Of a stretch of DNA of 36,457 nucleotides, positions 1 to 9,608 are shown one piece after another. The stretch covers positions 1-36,457 of the forward strand of contig CAJUDL010000037.1 of assembly GCA_910585285.1 (NCBI GenBank). Reading direction: 5' to 3'. The notes beneath the pieces are model-generated. The model saw only the letters and a program-made list of their open reading frames with translations, ran no database searches and was not told the DNA's origin. The translations under genes were made by a program, and so were the position numbers. Source of the stretch: an uncultured Muribaculaceae bacterium (GTDB lineage: Bacteria > Bacteroidota > Bacteroidia > Bacteroidales > Muribaculaceae). Every line of letters begins with the position of its first letter. Positions within the stretch are counted from its first letter, which is position 1.

Positions 1-245
1 TAGATAAAAGAGCCTACTAAGAATTTGAGGCGCGCCAATTCACCTTTAACCTATTCCCTATAACCTTTCACCTTGCCGAACTCCGTTCGGTAAATCGAAA
101 TTTATTTATATTTGTTTTCTAATTTTGGCACGGTAATTGTTATATAAAGTATAAGTCAACTTTCGCATAAATAACTATCGATATGTAGATGCGATATTTT
201 TGTCTTCATATTGGTTTGCGAAACTTAATTAATAAGGTAAAATAG
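1..245 (+). promoter_or_regulatory. clpC upstream region with candidate promoters and repeats
   Basis: No gene is visible here. Two overlapping TAnnTTTG-type boxes lie at 107-114 (TATATTTG) and 120-127 (TAATTTTG), and a third at 195-202 (TATTTTTG). None has a convincing TTTG about 19-20 bases upstream, so the start of transcription is uncertain. Positions 41-72 carry an inverted R2-type repeat (CACCTTTAACC-like units), 76-90 a palindrome CCGAAC-N3-GTTCGG, and 154-228 a decayed R1 repeat whose right end stops 17 bases before the clpC ATG. Confidence 0.4.
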
Positions 246-2798
246 ATGAACAACGATTTTTCAAAGCAATTCAGACCTATTCTGGAAATCGGTTATGAGG
301 AGGCAAAAAGATTTGAGTCTCCCTATATCTCCTGCGAACATCTGATGCTCGGAGCAATAAAGAATAGAGAGGGTTACGCATATCGTATTCTGTCGCAATT
401 GAAGATTCCTATTGATAAGATAACAGAGGAGTTGGAGGAATACTTGTCGGAACCCCATGCTTCGGTTGAGACTACATCATTGTTTGAGCAGCAATATAAA
501 ATTAGTCTTGCGGCTATCCGCCATCTTCAGCTTGCCATGTCGGAAGCAAGAAAAATGAATTCGAAGATAATTGGCAGCGAGCATATTCTTCTTGCCTTAA
601 TCCACGATAACCGAGGAATGGACAGTGAGATTCTTAAACAGATAAAGGATGAATATCTTAATTTTGATATCTCCATTCAGGCTATAGGTGGTTTTGAAAT
701 GCCTCCCCAAATGGGAAAAGGATTCTCTCCCGATGAAGAAGAGGAAGAAGAGTTTCCTTCCGATCCTATGGGAAATTCTAAAAAGGAAAGTTCTCGTTCT
801 TCAGAGCGTTCGGGAAAAGAGAAAGTTAAGAGTGACACTCCCGCTCTCGACAAATTTGGTTATGATATGACCAAGGCTGCCGCTGAGGGAAGAATGGATC
901 CTGTGGTAGGCAGGGAGAATGAGATTGAGCGTCTTGCTCAGATCCTTTCAAGAAGAAAGAAAAACAATCCGGTCTTGATTGGAGAGCCAGGTGTGGGTAA
1001 ATCCGCAATTGTTGAGGGCCTTGCCCTGAGGATCATTCAGCGAAAGGTTTCACGCGTGCTTTTTGACAAAAGAGTTATCGGTCTTGATCTTGCCGGGATG
1101 GTGGCAGGTACAAAATATCGTGGACAATTTGAGGAGAGAATTAAGGCTGTACTCGATGAATTGACAAAGAATCCGGATATAATTCTGTTTATAGACGAGA
1201 TTCATACGATTGTCGGTGCAGGTAGTGCACCCGGCACTATGGATGCTGCAAACATTCTTAAACCGGCTTTGGCTCGTGGTGAGATCCAATGTATCGGAGC
1301 TACAACTCTTGATGAATACCGTCAGAACATTGAGAAGGATGGTGCTCTTGAACGCAGATTTCAAAAGGTTATCGTTGAACCTACCACACCGGAAGAAACT
1401 TTAGAAATCCTCCGTCAGGTGAAGGAGAAATATGAGGCGCATCATAATGTGAATTATACGGACGATGCTCTTGAGGCTTGTGTCAACCTTACTGAAAGAT
1501 ATGTAAGCGACCGCAATTTCCCCGACAAGGCACTTGATGCATTGGATGAGGCAGGAAGCCGCGTTCACATTACGAACATTGTTGTTCCTGAAGAGATAGA
1601 GAAACTTGAGAAAGAGGTTGACGCATTGACGCAGGATAAACTGAATGCGGCGAAATCCCAGGATTATGAATTGGCGGCTTCTTTACGTGATCAGGTCGTT
1701 ACAAAGAAAAACGAACTTGAGGAAGCTAAGAAAGAGTGGGAAAAATCTCTCGACAGCGATCGTCAGGAAGTAGATGGAGAGAAGGTTGCGGAGGTTGTGG
1801 CAATGATGACCGGTGTGCCGACACAGCGTATTGCACAGGCAGAAGGAGCGCGACTTCTTGAGATGGGCAATAGTCTTAAGGGAGCTGTAATCGGTCAGGA
1901 CGATGCTATCAAAAAAGTTGTCAAGGCTATTCAGCGTAATAGAATAGGACTTAAGGATCCGGATAAACCGATAGGGGTGTTTATGTTCCTCGGTCCGACG
2001 GGCGTAGGAAAGACACACCTTGCAAAAAAACTTGCCGAATATCTGTTTGATTCATCTGATTCATTGATACGAATGGACATGAGTGAGTTTATGGAAAAAT
2101 TCACCGTTTCGCGTCTTGTCGGAGCACCTCCGGGATATGTAGGATATGAAGAGGGCGGTCAGTTGACAGAGAAAGTGCGTCGCAGACCATATTCTGTGGT
2201 GCTTCTTGATGAGATTGAGAAAGCACATCCGGATGTTTTTAATCTGTTACTTCAGGTTATGGACGAAGGTCGTCTTACCGATTCATTGGGTCGTAAGATA
2301 GACTTCAAGAACACAATCCTGATCATGACCAGCAATGTCGGATCTCGTCAACTGAAAGATTTTGGCGGAGGTGTCGGTTTCAATACAGAGGTTGTTACCA
2401 AAGAGCAGGCTCATAACGTGATATCCAAAGCATTGAACAAGGCGTTCAGCCCCGAGTTCTTGAATCGTGTTGATGATATCATAATGTTTGATCAGTTGTC
2501 GAAGGAATCCATATTCAGTATCATAGATATTGAGCTGAAGGATTTCTATAAGAGAATTGAAAAATTAGGTTTTAAACTCACATTGTCCGACAATGCAAAG
2601 ACATTTATTGCTGACAAGGGATATGACAAGAATTTTGGTGCTCGCCCGCTTAAAAGGGCTATCCAAAAATATCTTGAAGACGAGCTGGCAGAAATGTTGT
2701 TGCAGCTAAATGCTGATGGAAAATTTGGCGGGACAATAGAGGTTGATCATATTCAAGGAGAGGATAAACTTGCAATTGAATATAAAGACATCTCATAA
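246..2798 (+). CDS. clpC: ATP-dependent Clp protease ATP-binding subunit ClpC
   Basis: This is an 850-residue HSP100/Clp AAA+ unfoldase that should feed substrates to the ClpP peptidase in the cytoplasm. Seen in the sequence: an N-terminal Clp_N double repeat (about residues 5-145), an acidic linker with a run of glutamates (about 163-169), a first AAA+ module with Walker A GEPGVGKS (246-253) and Walker B ILFIDE (313-318), a UVR-type coiled segment (about 460-495), and a second AAA+ module with Walker A GPTGVGKT (583-590) and a VVLLDEIEKAHPDVF-type Walker B. The internal UVR segment and two Clp_N repeats favour ClpC over ClpA or ClpB. No clpP or mecA is nearby, so partners are inferred. The ATG start gives the normal family N terminus. 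The gene ends at a strong hairpin shared with the convergent feoAB. Confidence 0.96.
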   Translation: MNNDFSKQFRPILEIGYEEAKRFESPYISCEHLMLGAIKNREGYAYRILSQLKIPIDKITEELEEYLSEPHASVETTSLFEQQYKISLAAIRHLQLAMSEARKMNSKIIGSEHILLALIHDNRGMDSEILKQIKDEYLNFDISIQAIGGFEMPPQMGKGFSPDEEEEEEFPSDPMGNSKKESSRSSERSGKEKVKSDTPALDKFGYDMTKAAAEGRMDPVVGRENEIERLAQILSRRKKNNPVLIGEPGVGKSAIVEGLALRIIQRKVSRVLFDKRVIGLDLAGMVAGTKYRGQFEERIKAVLDELTKNPDIILFIDEIHTIVGAGSAPGTMDAANILKPALARGEIQCIGATTLDEYRQNIEKDGALERRFQKVIVEPTTPEETLEILRQVKEKYEAHHNVNYTDDALEACVNLTERYVSDRNFPDKALDALDEAGSRVHITNIVVPEEIEKLEKEVDALTQDKLNAAKSQDYELAASLRDQVVTKKNELEEAKKEWEKSLDSDRQEVDGEKVAEVVAMMTGVPTQRIAQAEGARLLEMGNSLKGAVIGQDDAIKKVVKAIQRNRIGLKDPDKPIGVFMFLGPTGVGKTHLAKKLAEYLFDSSDSLIRMDMSEFMEKFTVSRLVGAPPGYVGYEEGGQLTEKVRRRPYSVVLLDEIEKAHPDVFNLLLQVMDEGRLTDSLGRKIDFKNTILIMTSNVGSRQLKDFGGGVGFNTEVVTKEQAHNVISKALNKAFSPEFLNRVDDIIMFDQLSKESIFSIIDIELKDFYKRIEKLGFKLTLSDNAKTFIADKGYDKNFGARPLKRAIQKYLEDELAEMLLQLNADGKFGGTIEVDHIQGEDKLAIEYKDIS

Positions 2799-2821
2799 AG
2801 CCATCTGAATTGATTATGATT

Positions 2822-2868
2822 AAAATAGCAAGGGGTGATTCCACGATGGAATCACCCCTTGCTATTTT
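2822..2868. terminator. Bidirectional terminator between clpC and feoAB
   Basis: A perfect inverted repeat has 22-base arms at 2822-2843 and 2847-2868 and a 3-base loop. Its ends are A-rich on the left and T-rich on the right, so it gives a hairpin plus U-tract in both directions. It sits 24 bases after the clpC stop and 29 bases after the feoAB stop on the other strand, as expected for a terminator shared by convergent genes. Confidence 0.92.
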
Positions 2869-2896
2869 GGAAGCTGCTTTCTGATTATTTATAAGT

Positions 2897-5338
2897 TTAG
2901 AAAAGAATCGCAATGCGATAGGTGATGAATGCAAATACCCATGCGAGAGCAGTGTTGTATAATACTGAGAACAGTGCGTATTTCCAAGAACCTGCCTCGC
3001 GTGCAATTGCAGTCAACGTTGCAATACATGGGAAATAGAGGAGAACAAACACCATGAATGCTAAAGCGGATTCAGGTGTAAATGGTGCTTTCCCGGTCAA
3101 CTTGGAAGGTGTTTTTAATCTTTCTGAAAGCATATCTGCGTCATCATCTCCAACATAAAGAACTCCGAGAGTGGATACAACAACCTCCTTGGCTGCTGAC
3201 CCGGCAATAAGCGATACGCAGGATTTCCATCCAAGTTCCATCGGACGCACAACAGGTTCCACAAACCTTCCTATCTGTCCGAGAATAGAGTGGCTTTGTT
3301 GATATTCGGTAAGGACAGAGTTCTCAAGTTGCTCAGGTGTCATTGATTCCACATAAGAAGCCGGCATTTCTTCAGTGACCTCAGTGATATATTTGTCAGG
3401 AACATCTTCAAAATCATAATGTGGAAAATAGGAGAGAGCCCAGATAATTATAGATGCAACAAGAATCAATCCTCCCATTTTACGAAGATACTGTTCTGCT
3501 TTTGCCCACATGTTCCTCATGGTTGCTTTCATTGTAGGCATTCTGTAAGGTGGGAGCTCCATTACAAATGGGGTTTCATCAGCTTTGAACCAGAACTTTC
3601 GCATCATTTTTGCAGTGAGCACAGCTACAATTATTCCAAGTGTATAAAGCCCGACGAACACCCACGCTCCATAGTTAGGGAAGAAGGCTCCAACAAGAAG
3701 TACGTATATCGGTATTCTTGCCGAGCAGCTGATAAAGGGATTTATAAGTATAGTAATCAATCTGCTTGATTTGCTCTCTATTATTCTTGTTGACATAATG
3801 GCTGGCACGTTGCATCCGAATCCCATTACAAGAGGAATAAATGATTTGCCATGCAGACCCATGCGGTGCATAAGTTTGTCCATAATGAAAGCAACCCTCG
3901 CCATATATCCTGAATCTTCCATAAATGATATAAAGGCATATAGAATCAAGATATTGGGAAGGAAAATTATAACCCCTCCAACACCTCCTATGATGCCGTC
4001 GAGAAGTAAATCCTTCAATGGTCCGTCTGCCATGGATTGGGAAATCAAGCCTGAGAACCACGCCACAAGTTGTTCAATCCATTCCATAGGATATGAACCG
4101 ATCTTGAATGTTGCCCAGAACATAAGCCACATTACGAGAAGGAATAGAGGAAAACCAAAAAGTTTATTTGTGACAAACGCATCAATGATTTTTGTAGATT
4201 TTTCTTCCTTGCCAATGCTACCCTCCATTGTCTCCCTCAATGCGCCTTGGATAAAACCATATTTTTCGGCTGCAATAGCAGAAGTTATATCTTCATGTAG
4301 CTGTTTGTATATCCGTTCATTTTCTTCATCCCTGATTTTCTTCCATTCCTCATACTGGGGATTGTTTTTTAGAATATCCTCTATTTCCGGATCCTTCTCC
4401 AAAAACTTGATAGCTAAAAATCTTGGAGAGAATTGATGGGAGACACTCAGGTCTTTTTTGAATTCATCTTTAAGTCTCCCGACCGCAGCCTCAATTTCCG
4501 GACTCATCCTTACGTGAATGTGACGCGTGTCGGGATTTTTCATTTCATAAACCTCGATTATGGTGTCAAGTAATTTCTCGATACCATATCCTGTTGCGGC
4601 AATAGTTGGTACTACCGGAACACCAAGCATTTTTCCAAGATTGGAATAGTCAAGTTTTACACCACTTTTCTGGAGTTCATCATACATATTGAGGTCAATT
4701 ACCATTGACCTGTTCATGTCTATGAGCTCAGTTGTGAGATAGAGATTGCGTTCGAGGTTGGAAGCGACAACAACGTTGACGATTACGTCCGGTGTCTCTT
4801 CCCTCAGATACCGCATCACATATAATTCCTCCGGAGAATAGGCGGATAAGGAATAAGTGCCCGGCAGATCCACGATATTGAAGCGATATCCCTTGTGTTT
4901 CAGTGTCCCTGCTTTTGCCCCTACAGTAACGCCGGCATAGTTACCAACGTGCTCATGGGCACCGGAAACCATATTAAATAAAGAAGTTTTTCCGCAATTG
5001 GGGTTGCCTATCAATGCGACATTTATTATTTTGTCACGTCTGAGATGATGTGATGTATCGGTATCATGTTCTTCCATGACCACGTCCGCTGAAACGTGAG
5101 AAGACTCCCAGTGTTCCAACAGATCTACTTCAATAAGTTCAGCTTCAGCCCGACGAAGAGATACTTCATAATCCATGAGGGCATACTTCACCGGGTCTTG
5201 CAACGGGGCGTTGAGAATTACACGGACTTCGCGACCTCTTACGAATCCCATTTCCATCACGCGCTTGCGAAAAGCACCGTGACCTAATATTTTGGTTACG
5301 ACACCGGTTTCACCCGGCTTTAATTCTGATAGTCTCAT
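2897..5338 (-). CDS. feoAB: Ferrous iron transport protein, FeoA-FeoB fusion
   Basis: An 813-residue inner-membrane Fe(II) transporter. Residues 1-75 form a FeoA (SH3-like) domain beginning MRLSELKPGETG. After a linker to about residue 103 comes the FeoB G domain, with G1 GNPNCGKTS (111-119), DLPG (157-160) and an NMYD G4 motif (217-220). A helical region follows, then a polytopic membrane part from about residue 395 to the end, including the Gate-type GCNVPAIMSTR segment. Fusion of FeoA to FeoB is common in Bacteroidales. GTP binding and Fe(II) specificity are family knowledge. The gene is monocistronic in appearance: its own promoter lies upstream (5347-5354 box) and the shared terminator downstream. 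A palindrome at 5402-5421 may be an iron-responsive operator. Confidence 0.95.
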   Translation of the reverse strand: MRLSELKPGETGVVTKILGHGAFRKRVMEMGFVRGREVRVILNAPLQDPVKYALMDYEVSLRRAEAELIEVDLLEHWESSHVSADVVMEEHDTDTSHHLRRDKIINVALIGNPNCGKTSLFNMVSGAHEHVGNYAGVTVGAKAGTLKHKGYRFNIVDLPGTYSLSAYSPEELYVMRYLREETPDVIVNVVVASNLERNLYLTTELIDMNRSMVIDLNMYDELQKSGVKLDYSNLGKMLGVPVVPTIAATGYGIEKLLDTIIEVYEMKNPDTRHIHVRMSPEIEAAVGRLKDEFKKDLSVSHQFSPRFLAIKFLEKDPEIEDILKNNPQYEEWKKIRDEENERIYKQLHEDITSAIAAEKYGFIQGALRETMEGSIGKEEKSTKIIDAFVTNKLFGFPLFLLVMWLMFWATFKIGSYPMEWIEQLVAWFSGLISQSMADGPLKDLLLDGIIGGVGGVIIFLPNILILYAFISFMEDSGYMARVAFIMDKLMHRMGLHGKSFIPLVMGFGCNVPAIMSTRIIESKSSRLITILINPFISCSARIPIYVLLVGAFFPNYGAWVFVGLYTLGIIVAVLTAKMMRKFWFKADETPFVMELPPYRMPTMKATMRNMWAKAEQYLRKMGGLILVASIIIWALSYFPHYDFEDVPDKYITEVTEEMPASYVESMTPEQLENSVLTEYQQSHSILGQIGRFVEPVVRPMELGWKSCVSLIAGSAAKEVVVSTLGVLYVGDDDADMLSERLKTPSKLTGKAPFTPESALAFMVFVLLYFPCIATLTAIAREAGSWKYALFSVLYNTALAWVFAFITYRIAILF

Positions 5339-5346
5339 TTCGACTG

Positions 5347-5354
5347 CAAAATTA
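5347..5354 (-). promoter_or_regulatory. Candidate feoAB -7 promoter box
   Basis: On the minus strand the sequence reads TAATTTTG, matching the Bacteroidetes -7 consensus TAnnTTTG. It ends 8 bases before the feoAB ATG, which would leave an almost leaderless transcript. No clear TTTG is found 19-20 bases upstream, so the call rests on the -7 box alone. Confidence 0.5.
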
Positions 5355-5401
5355 ATTCTTAATCTGTAAAAACGGATACTAAAAACACCATATTTAAGAA
5401 A

Positions 5402-5421
5402 AATACCTACTTTTAGGTATT
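5402..5421. promoter_or_regulatory. Perfect palindrome upstream of feoAB, candidate operator
   Basis: The sequence is AATACCTA-CTTT-TAGGTATT, with perfect 8-base arms and a 4-base spacer. It lies 47 bases upstream of the feoAB -7 box and has no T-tract typical of a terminator. A metal-responsive repressor or activator site (DtxR/MntR or Fur type) is an inference from position and symmetry; I do not recognise it as a described consensus. Confidence 0.45.
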
Positions 5422-5461
5422 AAAGTTGATTAAACAACTTCATCTTCTCATCTTTTTCTTA

Positions 5462-5507
5462 CAATAAAAAATGCTCCGTTGTTTGCACAGCGGAGCATTT
5501 TTTATTG
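5462..5507. terminator. Terminator after the S9 peptidase gene
   Basis: Perfect 17-base arms at 5462-5478 and 5491-5507 surround a 12-base loop, with A-runs and T-runs at the ends so that it works in either direction. It begins 10 bases beyond the stop codon of the S9 peptidase (minus strand) and insulates feoAB from it. Confidence 0.9.
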
Positions 5508-5517
5508 AGAATTGATA

Positions 5518-7635
5518 TTATTTCTTGTTTTCAACGGGTGTTTTCAGATACTTGTCGAGGAATCTGAAGAAGGTGCGTTGCCAAAGGATTGCATTCTGAG
5601 GTTTGAGCACCCAGTGGTTTTCATCGGGGAAGACAAGCATTTCAGCTTCGAGCCCGTGCATTTTAGCGGCATTGAAAGCCTGCATACCTTGTGATGCCAG
5701 GATTCGATAGTCGAGTTCACCTACTGTGATGAGCATCGGAGCTGTCCAGTTGTTTACAAATCTATGGGGAGAATTAGCATATGTGCGCTGAGCCACAGCA
5801 TTGTCTTTATCCCAGTAAGGACCGCCAAGATCAAAGTCTGCAAACCACATCTCTTCAGTTTCAAGATATTGTGCCTCAACGTTGAAAATACCGGCATGAG
5901 CAATAAGGGCTGCATAGCGACCATCATTATGACCGGCAAGCCAATAAACAGAGAATCCACCATAGCTTGCTCCTATGGCACCTACATGGTCTGCGTCAAC
6001 ATATGGACGGCTCTTGATATAATCCGTTGCAGAGAAATAATCCTGCATGTTCTGACCGCCGTAATCTCCGGAGATCTGACGGTTCCATGCTGTTCCGAAT
6101 CCCGGCACGCCGTGACGGTTGGGAGCTATGATCACATATCCGTGTGCTGCCATTATCATGAAGTTCCAACGATAACTCCAGAATTGGCTGACAGCCTGCT
6201 GCGGACCACCCTGACAATAAAGAATTGCAGGATATTTCTTGTTTGGATCGAAATCAGGAGGAAGTATTTCCCAGCATGTCATCTGACCTCCATCAGTGGT
6301 CGGTACAATAACCTTATTAACCTCACCTAATTTGAGTTGGTCGAGAAGCTCCTTATTTACGGATGTGAGCTGTTTGCACTCAGCCTGACCCTTGGTTACA
6401 AGGAAAATTTCATTAGGCTCACGCATAGAGTGGCGCATTGCGATGGCGGCATTGTCGGCAACCGGAGAAACTCCTACGAAATCGAACTGTCCATTGGCAA
6501 CTGTGTCGATAGCGCATGTATTCACGTCAATAGTGAATACCGGTGAAACACCTTGATAGTAGCCGGTGAACCAGATCGATTTGCCATCTTTTGCCCATGC
6601 GAGTTGTTCGGGCCAGTAATCCCAGTTTTCAGTTAGATCGCGGGTGTCACGGCTTTTCATGTCCATTAGCATGAGGCGTTTTTTGTCGCTCTCATATTTT
6701 GCTGTCGGCATTGAGAGCCATGCAAGAGAATTTCCGTCGGGTGAGAATACGGGATCTGTGTCATAGCCGGGATATCCCTCGCCGGTGAGCAATTCTGTTT
6801 TGCCCGATGCAAGGTCATAAAGATAAAGATTGGAATCAGTTGAGAAAACATAATCCATTCCTTTATATTTGCGGCTAACATATACCAGTTTTGAACCGTC
6901 GGGACTCCATGCAAATGATTCGGCACCGCCGAAGGGACGCATAGGACATTCGAAAGGTTCACCCTCCATGATGTCTTTTGCATTCTTGATTTCTCCATCA
7001 AATTCAGCTACGAAAGGGTGTGGGATTTTAGTTACCCATTCATCCCAATGTTTATATCCCAGGTCATCGATTACGCGACCGGTTGTTTTGGGAAGATCTT
7101 TGAAAAGCTCTTCATCATTTTTGTTAAAGTCATCGATTGCGGATGCGAACACAACGTGTTTGCCGTCGGGACTGATTTTGAAGCATTCAATGCCATTTGC
7201 TTCATTGGAGAGTCTTTTCTCACCTGAGCCATCTGCATTAATACTGAATATCTGCACGGCATCAGTATCTTTGTCATGGCGGAGGAATGCAATTTTTTTA
7301 CCTCCTTCGATCCATTGCAGATTGCCTTCTGATCCGGCAGTCTTTGTCAGACGTGTCATATTGCTTCCATCTGCATCCATGATATAGATCTCGGAATTAC
7401 CCTTGTTTAGCTGGATGTCTTCATAAGTAAGGGTAAAAATGATCTTGGTGCCGTCGGGAGAAGGTGTCGCCTCAGAGATACGCCCAAAAGCTTCAAGAAC
7501 CTCCGGAGTCATCATGCCGTCGGTAATTGTAACTTCCGGCTTTTCAATGATAGTCTCGTCAGCCTTATCTTTGCTGCAGCTTCCGAGAGCCGATAATGCT
7601 ACGATTGCACTCATCGTAATTTTAAATTTGTTCAT
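5518..7635 (-). CDS. S9-family prolyl oligopeptidase/dipeptidyl peptidase lipoprotein
   Basis: A 705-residue exported serine peptidase. The N terminus carries a lipoprotein signal ending LGSC, with the lipidated cysteine at residue 20. Residues about 40-430 contain repeated WSPDG/ISPDG-like blades of a WD40-type (TolB-like) beta-propeller. The C-terminal alpha/beta hydrolase has the nucleophile in GASYGG (Ser557), Asp642 in GELD and His674 in ENHW, the full catalytic triad. The family removes dipeptides or short peptides from oligopeptides in the periplasm or at the cell surface; the exact specificity cannot be read from sequence. It starts 24 bases after the ygiQ stop with no promoter visible between, so it is probably the last gene of a uvrB-ygiQ-peptidase transcript. 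Confidence 0.93.
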   Translation of the reverse strand: MNKFKITMSAIVALSALGSCSKDKADETIIEKPEVTITDGMMTPEVLEAFGRISEATPSPDGTKIIFTLTYEDIQLNKGNSEIYIMDADGSNMTRLTKTAGSEGNLQWIEGGKKIAFLRHDKDTDAVQIFSINADGSGEKRLSNEANGIECFKISPDGKHVVFASAIDDFNKNDEELFKDLPKTTGRVIDDLGYKHWDEWVTKIPHPFVAEFDGEIKNAKDIMEGEPFECPMRPFGGAESFAWSPDGSKLVYVSRKYKGMDYVFSTDSNLYLYDLASGKTELLTGEGYPGYDTDPVFSPDGNSLAWLSMPTAKYESDKKRLMLMDMKSRDTRDLTENWDYWPEQLAWAKDGKSIWFTGYYQGVSPVFTIDVNTCAIDTVANGQFDFVGVSPVADNAAIAMRHSMREPNEIFLVTKGQAECKQLTSVNKELLDQLKLGEVNKVIVPTTDGGQMTCWEILPPDFDPNKKYPAILYCQGGPQQAVSQFWSYRWNFMIMAAHGYVIIAPNRHGVPGFGTAWNRQISGDYGGQNMQDYFSATDYIKSRPYVDADHVGAIGASYGGFSVYWLAGHNDGRYAALIAHAGIFNVEAQYLETEEMWFADFDLGGPYWDKDNAVAQRTYANSPHRFVNNWTAPMLITVGELDYRILASQGMQAFNAAKMHGLEAEMLVFPDENHWVLKPQNAILWQRTFFRFLDKYLKTPVENKK

Positions 7636-7659
7636 AAAAAGATTATTTAGTTGTTATAG

Positions 7660-9606
7660 TTATTTTGTTCTTCTCTTTGGTATTATACGGGATTTTGAGT
7701 GATTATCCCGCTTTTCAAAGCCTTTGTGGCCGACAGCATTCCGGGCTGAACCGGAATACAATACATCAATAAGATCCGGTCTGTGTAGGCGGCGGAGGGA
7801 ATCGATGATTGCTCTGCGCGATTCCGGTTTATACCAGAAAAAGAACTGACGTTGAGCCAACTTCTCCCTTTCTGTGCGTGCCGTGAAGATTTTTTCTCCG
7901 GTATACGGATGATAACCGGAATAATATATCTCTGTAGCCACAGTCATGGGCGTCGGAGTGAAATCCTGCACTTGTTCAAGATGAAAATCCAGTTCTTTGG
8001 TGATGCATGCCAGTTCTGCCATATCTTCCTCTCTGCATCCAGGATGCGAAGAGATGAAATAGGGGATAAGTTGCTGACGCAATCCATACTTTCTATTAGT
8101 ATTGTCGAAAATGGTTTTGAATTTTCTGAATAATTCGAAAGAGGGTTTCCGCATCACGTTAAGAACAGCATCAGATGTATGCTCCGGAGCAACTTTTAAC
8201 CTGCCGCTCACGTGGTCGGTGATCAGTTCCGAGAGATATTGCCGGTTGGCTGTCGCCGCTTTCTCTGTTTTTGCCGGTGCCATAGCCAGGTCGTATCTCA
8301 CTCCGCTTCCTATGAAAGATTTTTTTATCTCTTTAATGGAATCAACCGCATGATATATCTCAAGAAGAGGGGTGTGGTCGTTGTTGAGATTCGGACATGG
8401 CTTAGGATGCAGACATGACGGGCGAACACATTTCTCGCAAATATTTTTGTCAAGTCCACCCATCGCATACATGTTTGCCGAAGGTCCTCCAAGATCAGAA
8501 ATATATCCTTTGAAGTCAGGCATTGTGCATACCTTTTTGACTTCTTTCAATATTGACTCTTTTGATCTTGAGGCTATGAACTTCCCCTGATGGGCGGAGA
8601 TTGTGCAGAAAGCGCAGCCCCCGAAGCATCCGCGATGCATGTTGACGGAATGGCGGATCATATCATAGGCAGGGATATGTTTGCCACGATATCGCGGGTG
8701 GGGCATTCGTGTGTAAGGAAGATCGAAAGATGCATCCATCTCCTCCTGTGTCATGGGAGGATACATAGGATTGATGCGTATCATCTTTTCTCCGGTTTTC
8801 TGCCAGATGATGCTACCATGATATTTGTTTGATTCCTCCTCTATATGTTTGAAGTTGAGAGATTGGAATTTTTTATTTTTCAGACATTCCTCATAACTTC
8901 TTAACACAATATCTCCTTCTCCGGGAGAATCATCGGTAAAGAAAACTGTCTGAGGTATATCAGTGACATCCTTTATATTCGCCCCTGTCTCGATTCTTTT
9001 CGCAAGCTCAATGACAGGGCGTTCACCCATGCCATATACGATCATATCTGCCTTACAGTCCGCAAGAATGGAAGGTCGGAGTCGATCAAGCCAATAATCG
9101 TAATGGGAGACACGTCTTAGCGAGGCTTCTATTCCGCCTGCAATAACGGGGACATCCGGATAAAGTTCTTTCAGTATATTGGAATATACGATAGTAGGGT
9201 AGTCCGGACGCATGCCGTGGCGTCCGCCTGGTGTGTATGCGTCATCATGGCGCATACGTCGGTTGGCAGTGTAATGGTTCACCATTGAATCCATAGCCCC
9301 TGCAGATACGCCAAAGAACAACCGCGGTTTTCCTAATTTTTTGAAATCACGCAGATCGTCGCGCCAGTTGGGTTGTGGCACGATGGCAACCTTATATCCC
9401 GCTTTCTGGAGCACTCTGCCGATGACTGCAGCCCCGAAAGAGGGATGGTCAACGTATGCGTCGCCGGAGAATAATATTATGTCGGCTTGCTCCCATCCAA
9501 GATCTTCCATTTCGTCGCGCGATGTGGGAAGGTATAATTTTTTAGGAGGAAGGGGGAGGTTGTATTCAACGCCTTGTTGCTTTCTATTCTTAATATCTTT
9601 AGCCAT
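7660..9606 (-). CDS. YgiQ-family radical SAM protein
   Basis: A 648-residue UPF0313/YgiQ-type protein. The N-terminal region (about 35-300) resembles the YgiQ domain, the radical SAM core holds the CxxxCxxC cluster ligands (Cys327, Cys331, Cys334), and the C-terminal part (about 540-630) matches the DUF3362-type tail. A second cysteine-rich stretch (NICEKCVRPSC and following) lies about 60 residues after the first cluster, as is usual for this family. Substrate is unknown. The start codon lies 2 bases after the uvrB stop, so it is almost certainly cotranscribed with uvrB. Length and N terminus agree with the family. Confidence 0.93.
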   Translation of the reverse strand: MAKDIKNRKQQGVEYNLPLPPKKLYLPTSRDEMEDLGWEQADIILFSGDAYVDHPSFGAAVIGRVLQKAGYKVAIVPQPNWRDDLRDFKKLGKPRLFFGVSAGAMDSMVNHYTANRRMRHDDAYTPGGRHGMRPDYPTIVYSNILKELYPDVPVIAGGIEASLRRVSHYDYWLDRLRPSILADCKADMIVYGMGERPVIELAKRIETGANIKDVTDIPQTVFFTDDSPGEGDIVLRSYEECLKNKKFQSLNFKHIEEESNKYHGSIIWQKTGEKMIRINPMYPPMTQEEMDASFDLPYTRMPHPRYRGKHIPAYDMIRHSVNMHRGCFGGCAFCTISAHQGKFIASRSKESILKEVKKVCTMPDFKGYISDLGGPSANMYAMGGLDKNICEKCVRPSCLHPKPCPNLNNDHTPLLEIYHAVDSIKEIKKSFIGSGVRYDLAMAPAKTEKAATANRQYLSELITDHVSGRLKVAPEHTSDAVLNVMRKPSFELFRKFKTIFDNTNRKYGLRQQLIPYFISSHPGCREEDMAELACITKELDFHLEQVQDFTPTPMTVATEIYYSGYHPYTGEKIFTARTEREKLAQRQFFFWYKPESRRAIIDSLRRLHRPDLIDVLYSGSARNAVGHKGFEKRDNHSKSRIIPKRRTK

Positions 9607-9608
9607 CT

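Noticed and set aside
29..36. GGCGCGCC (AscI site) suggesting a cloning junction
   Set aside because: A single 8-base site can occur by chance and the flanks look like ordinary intergenic sequence of the same organism.
5764..6330. Long open frames antisense to the S9 peptidase (and similar shadows opposite feoAB, uvrB and uvrA)
   Set aside because: They have no recognisable domains and their reading frames follow from the codon bias of the well-supported genes on the other strand.
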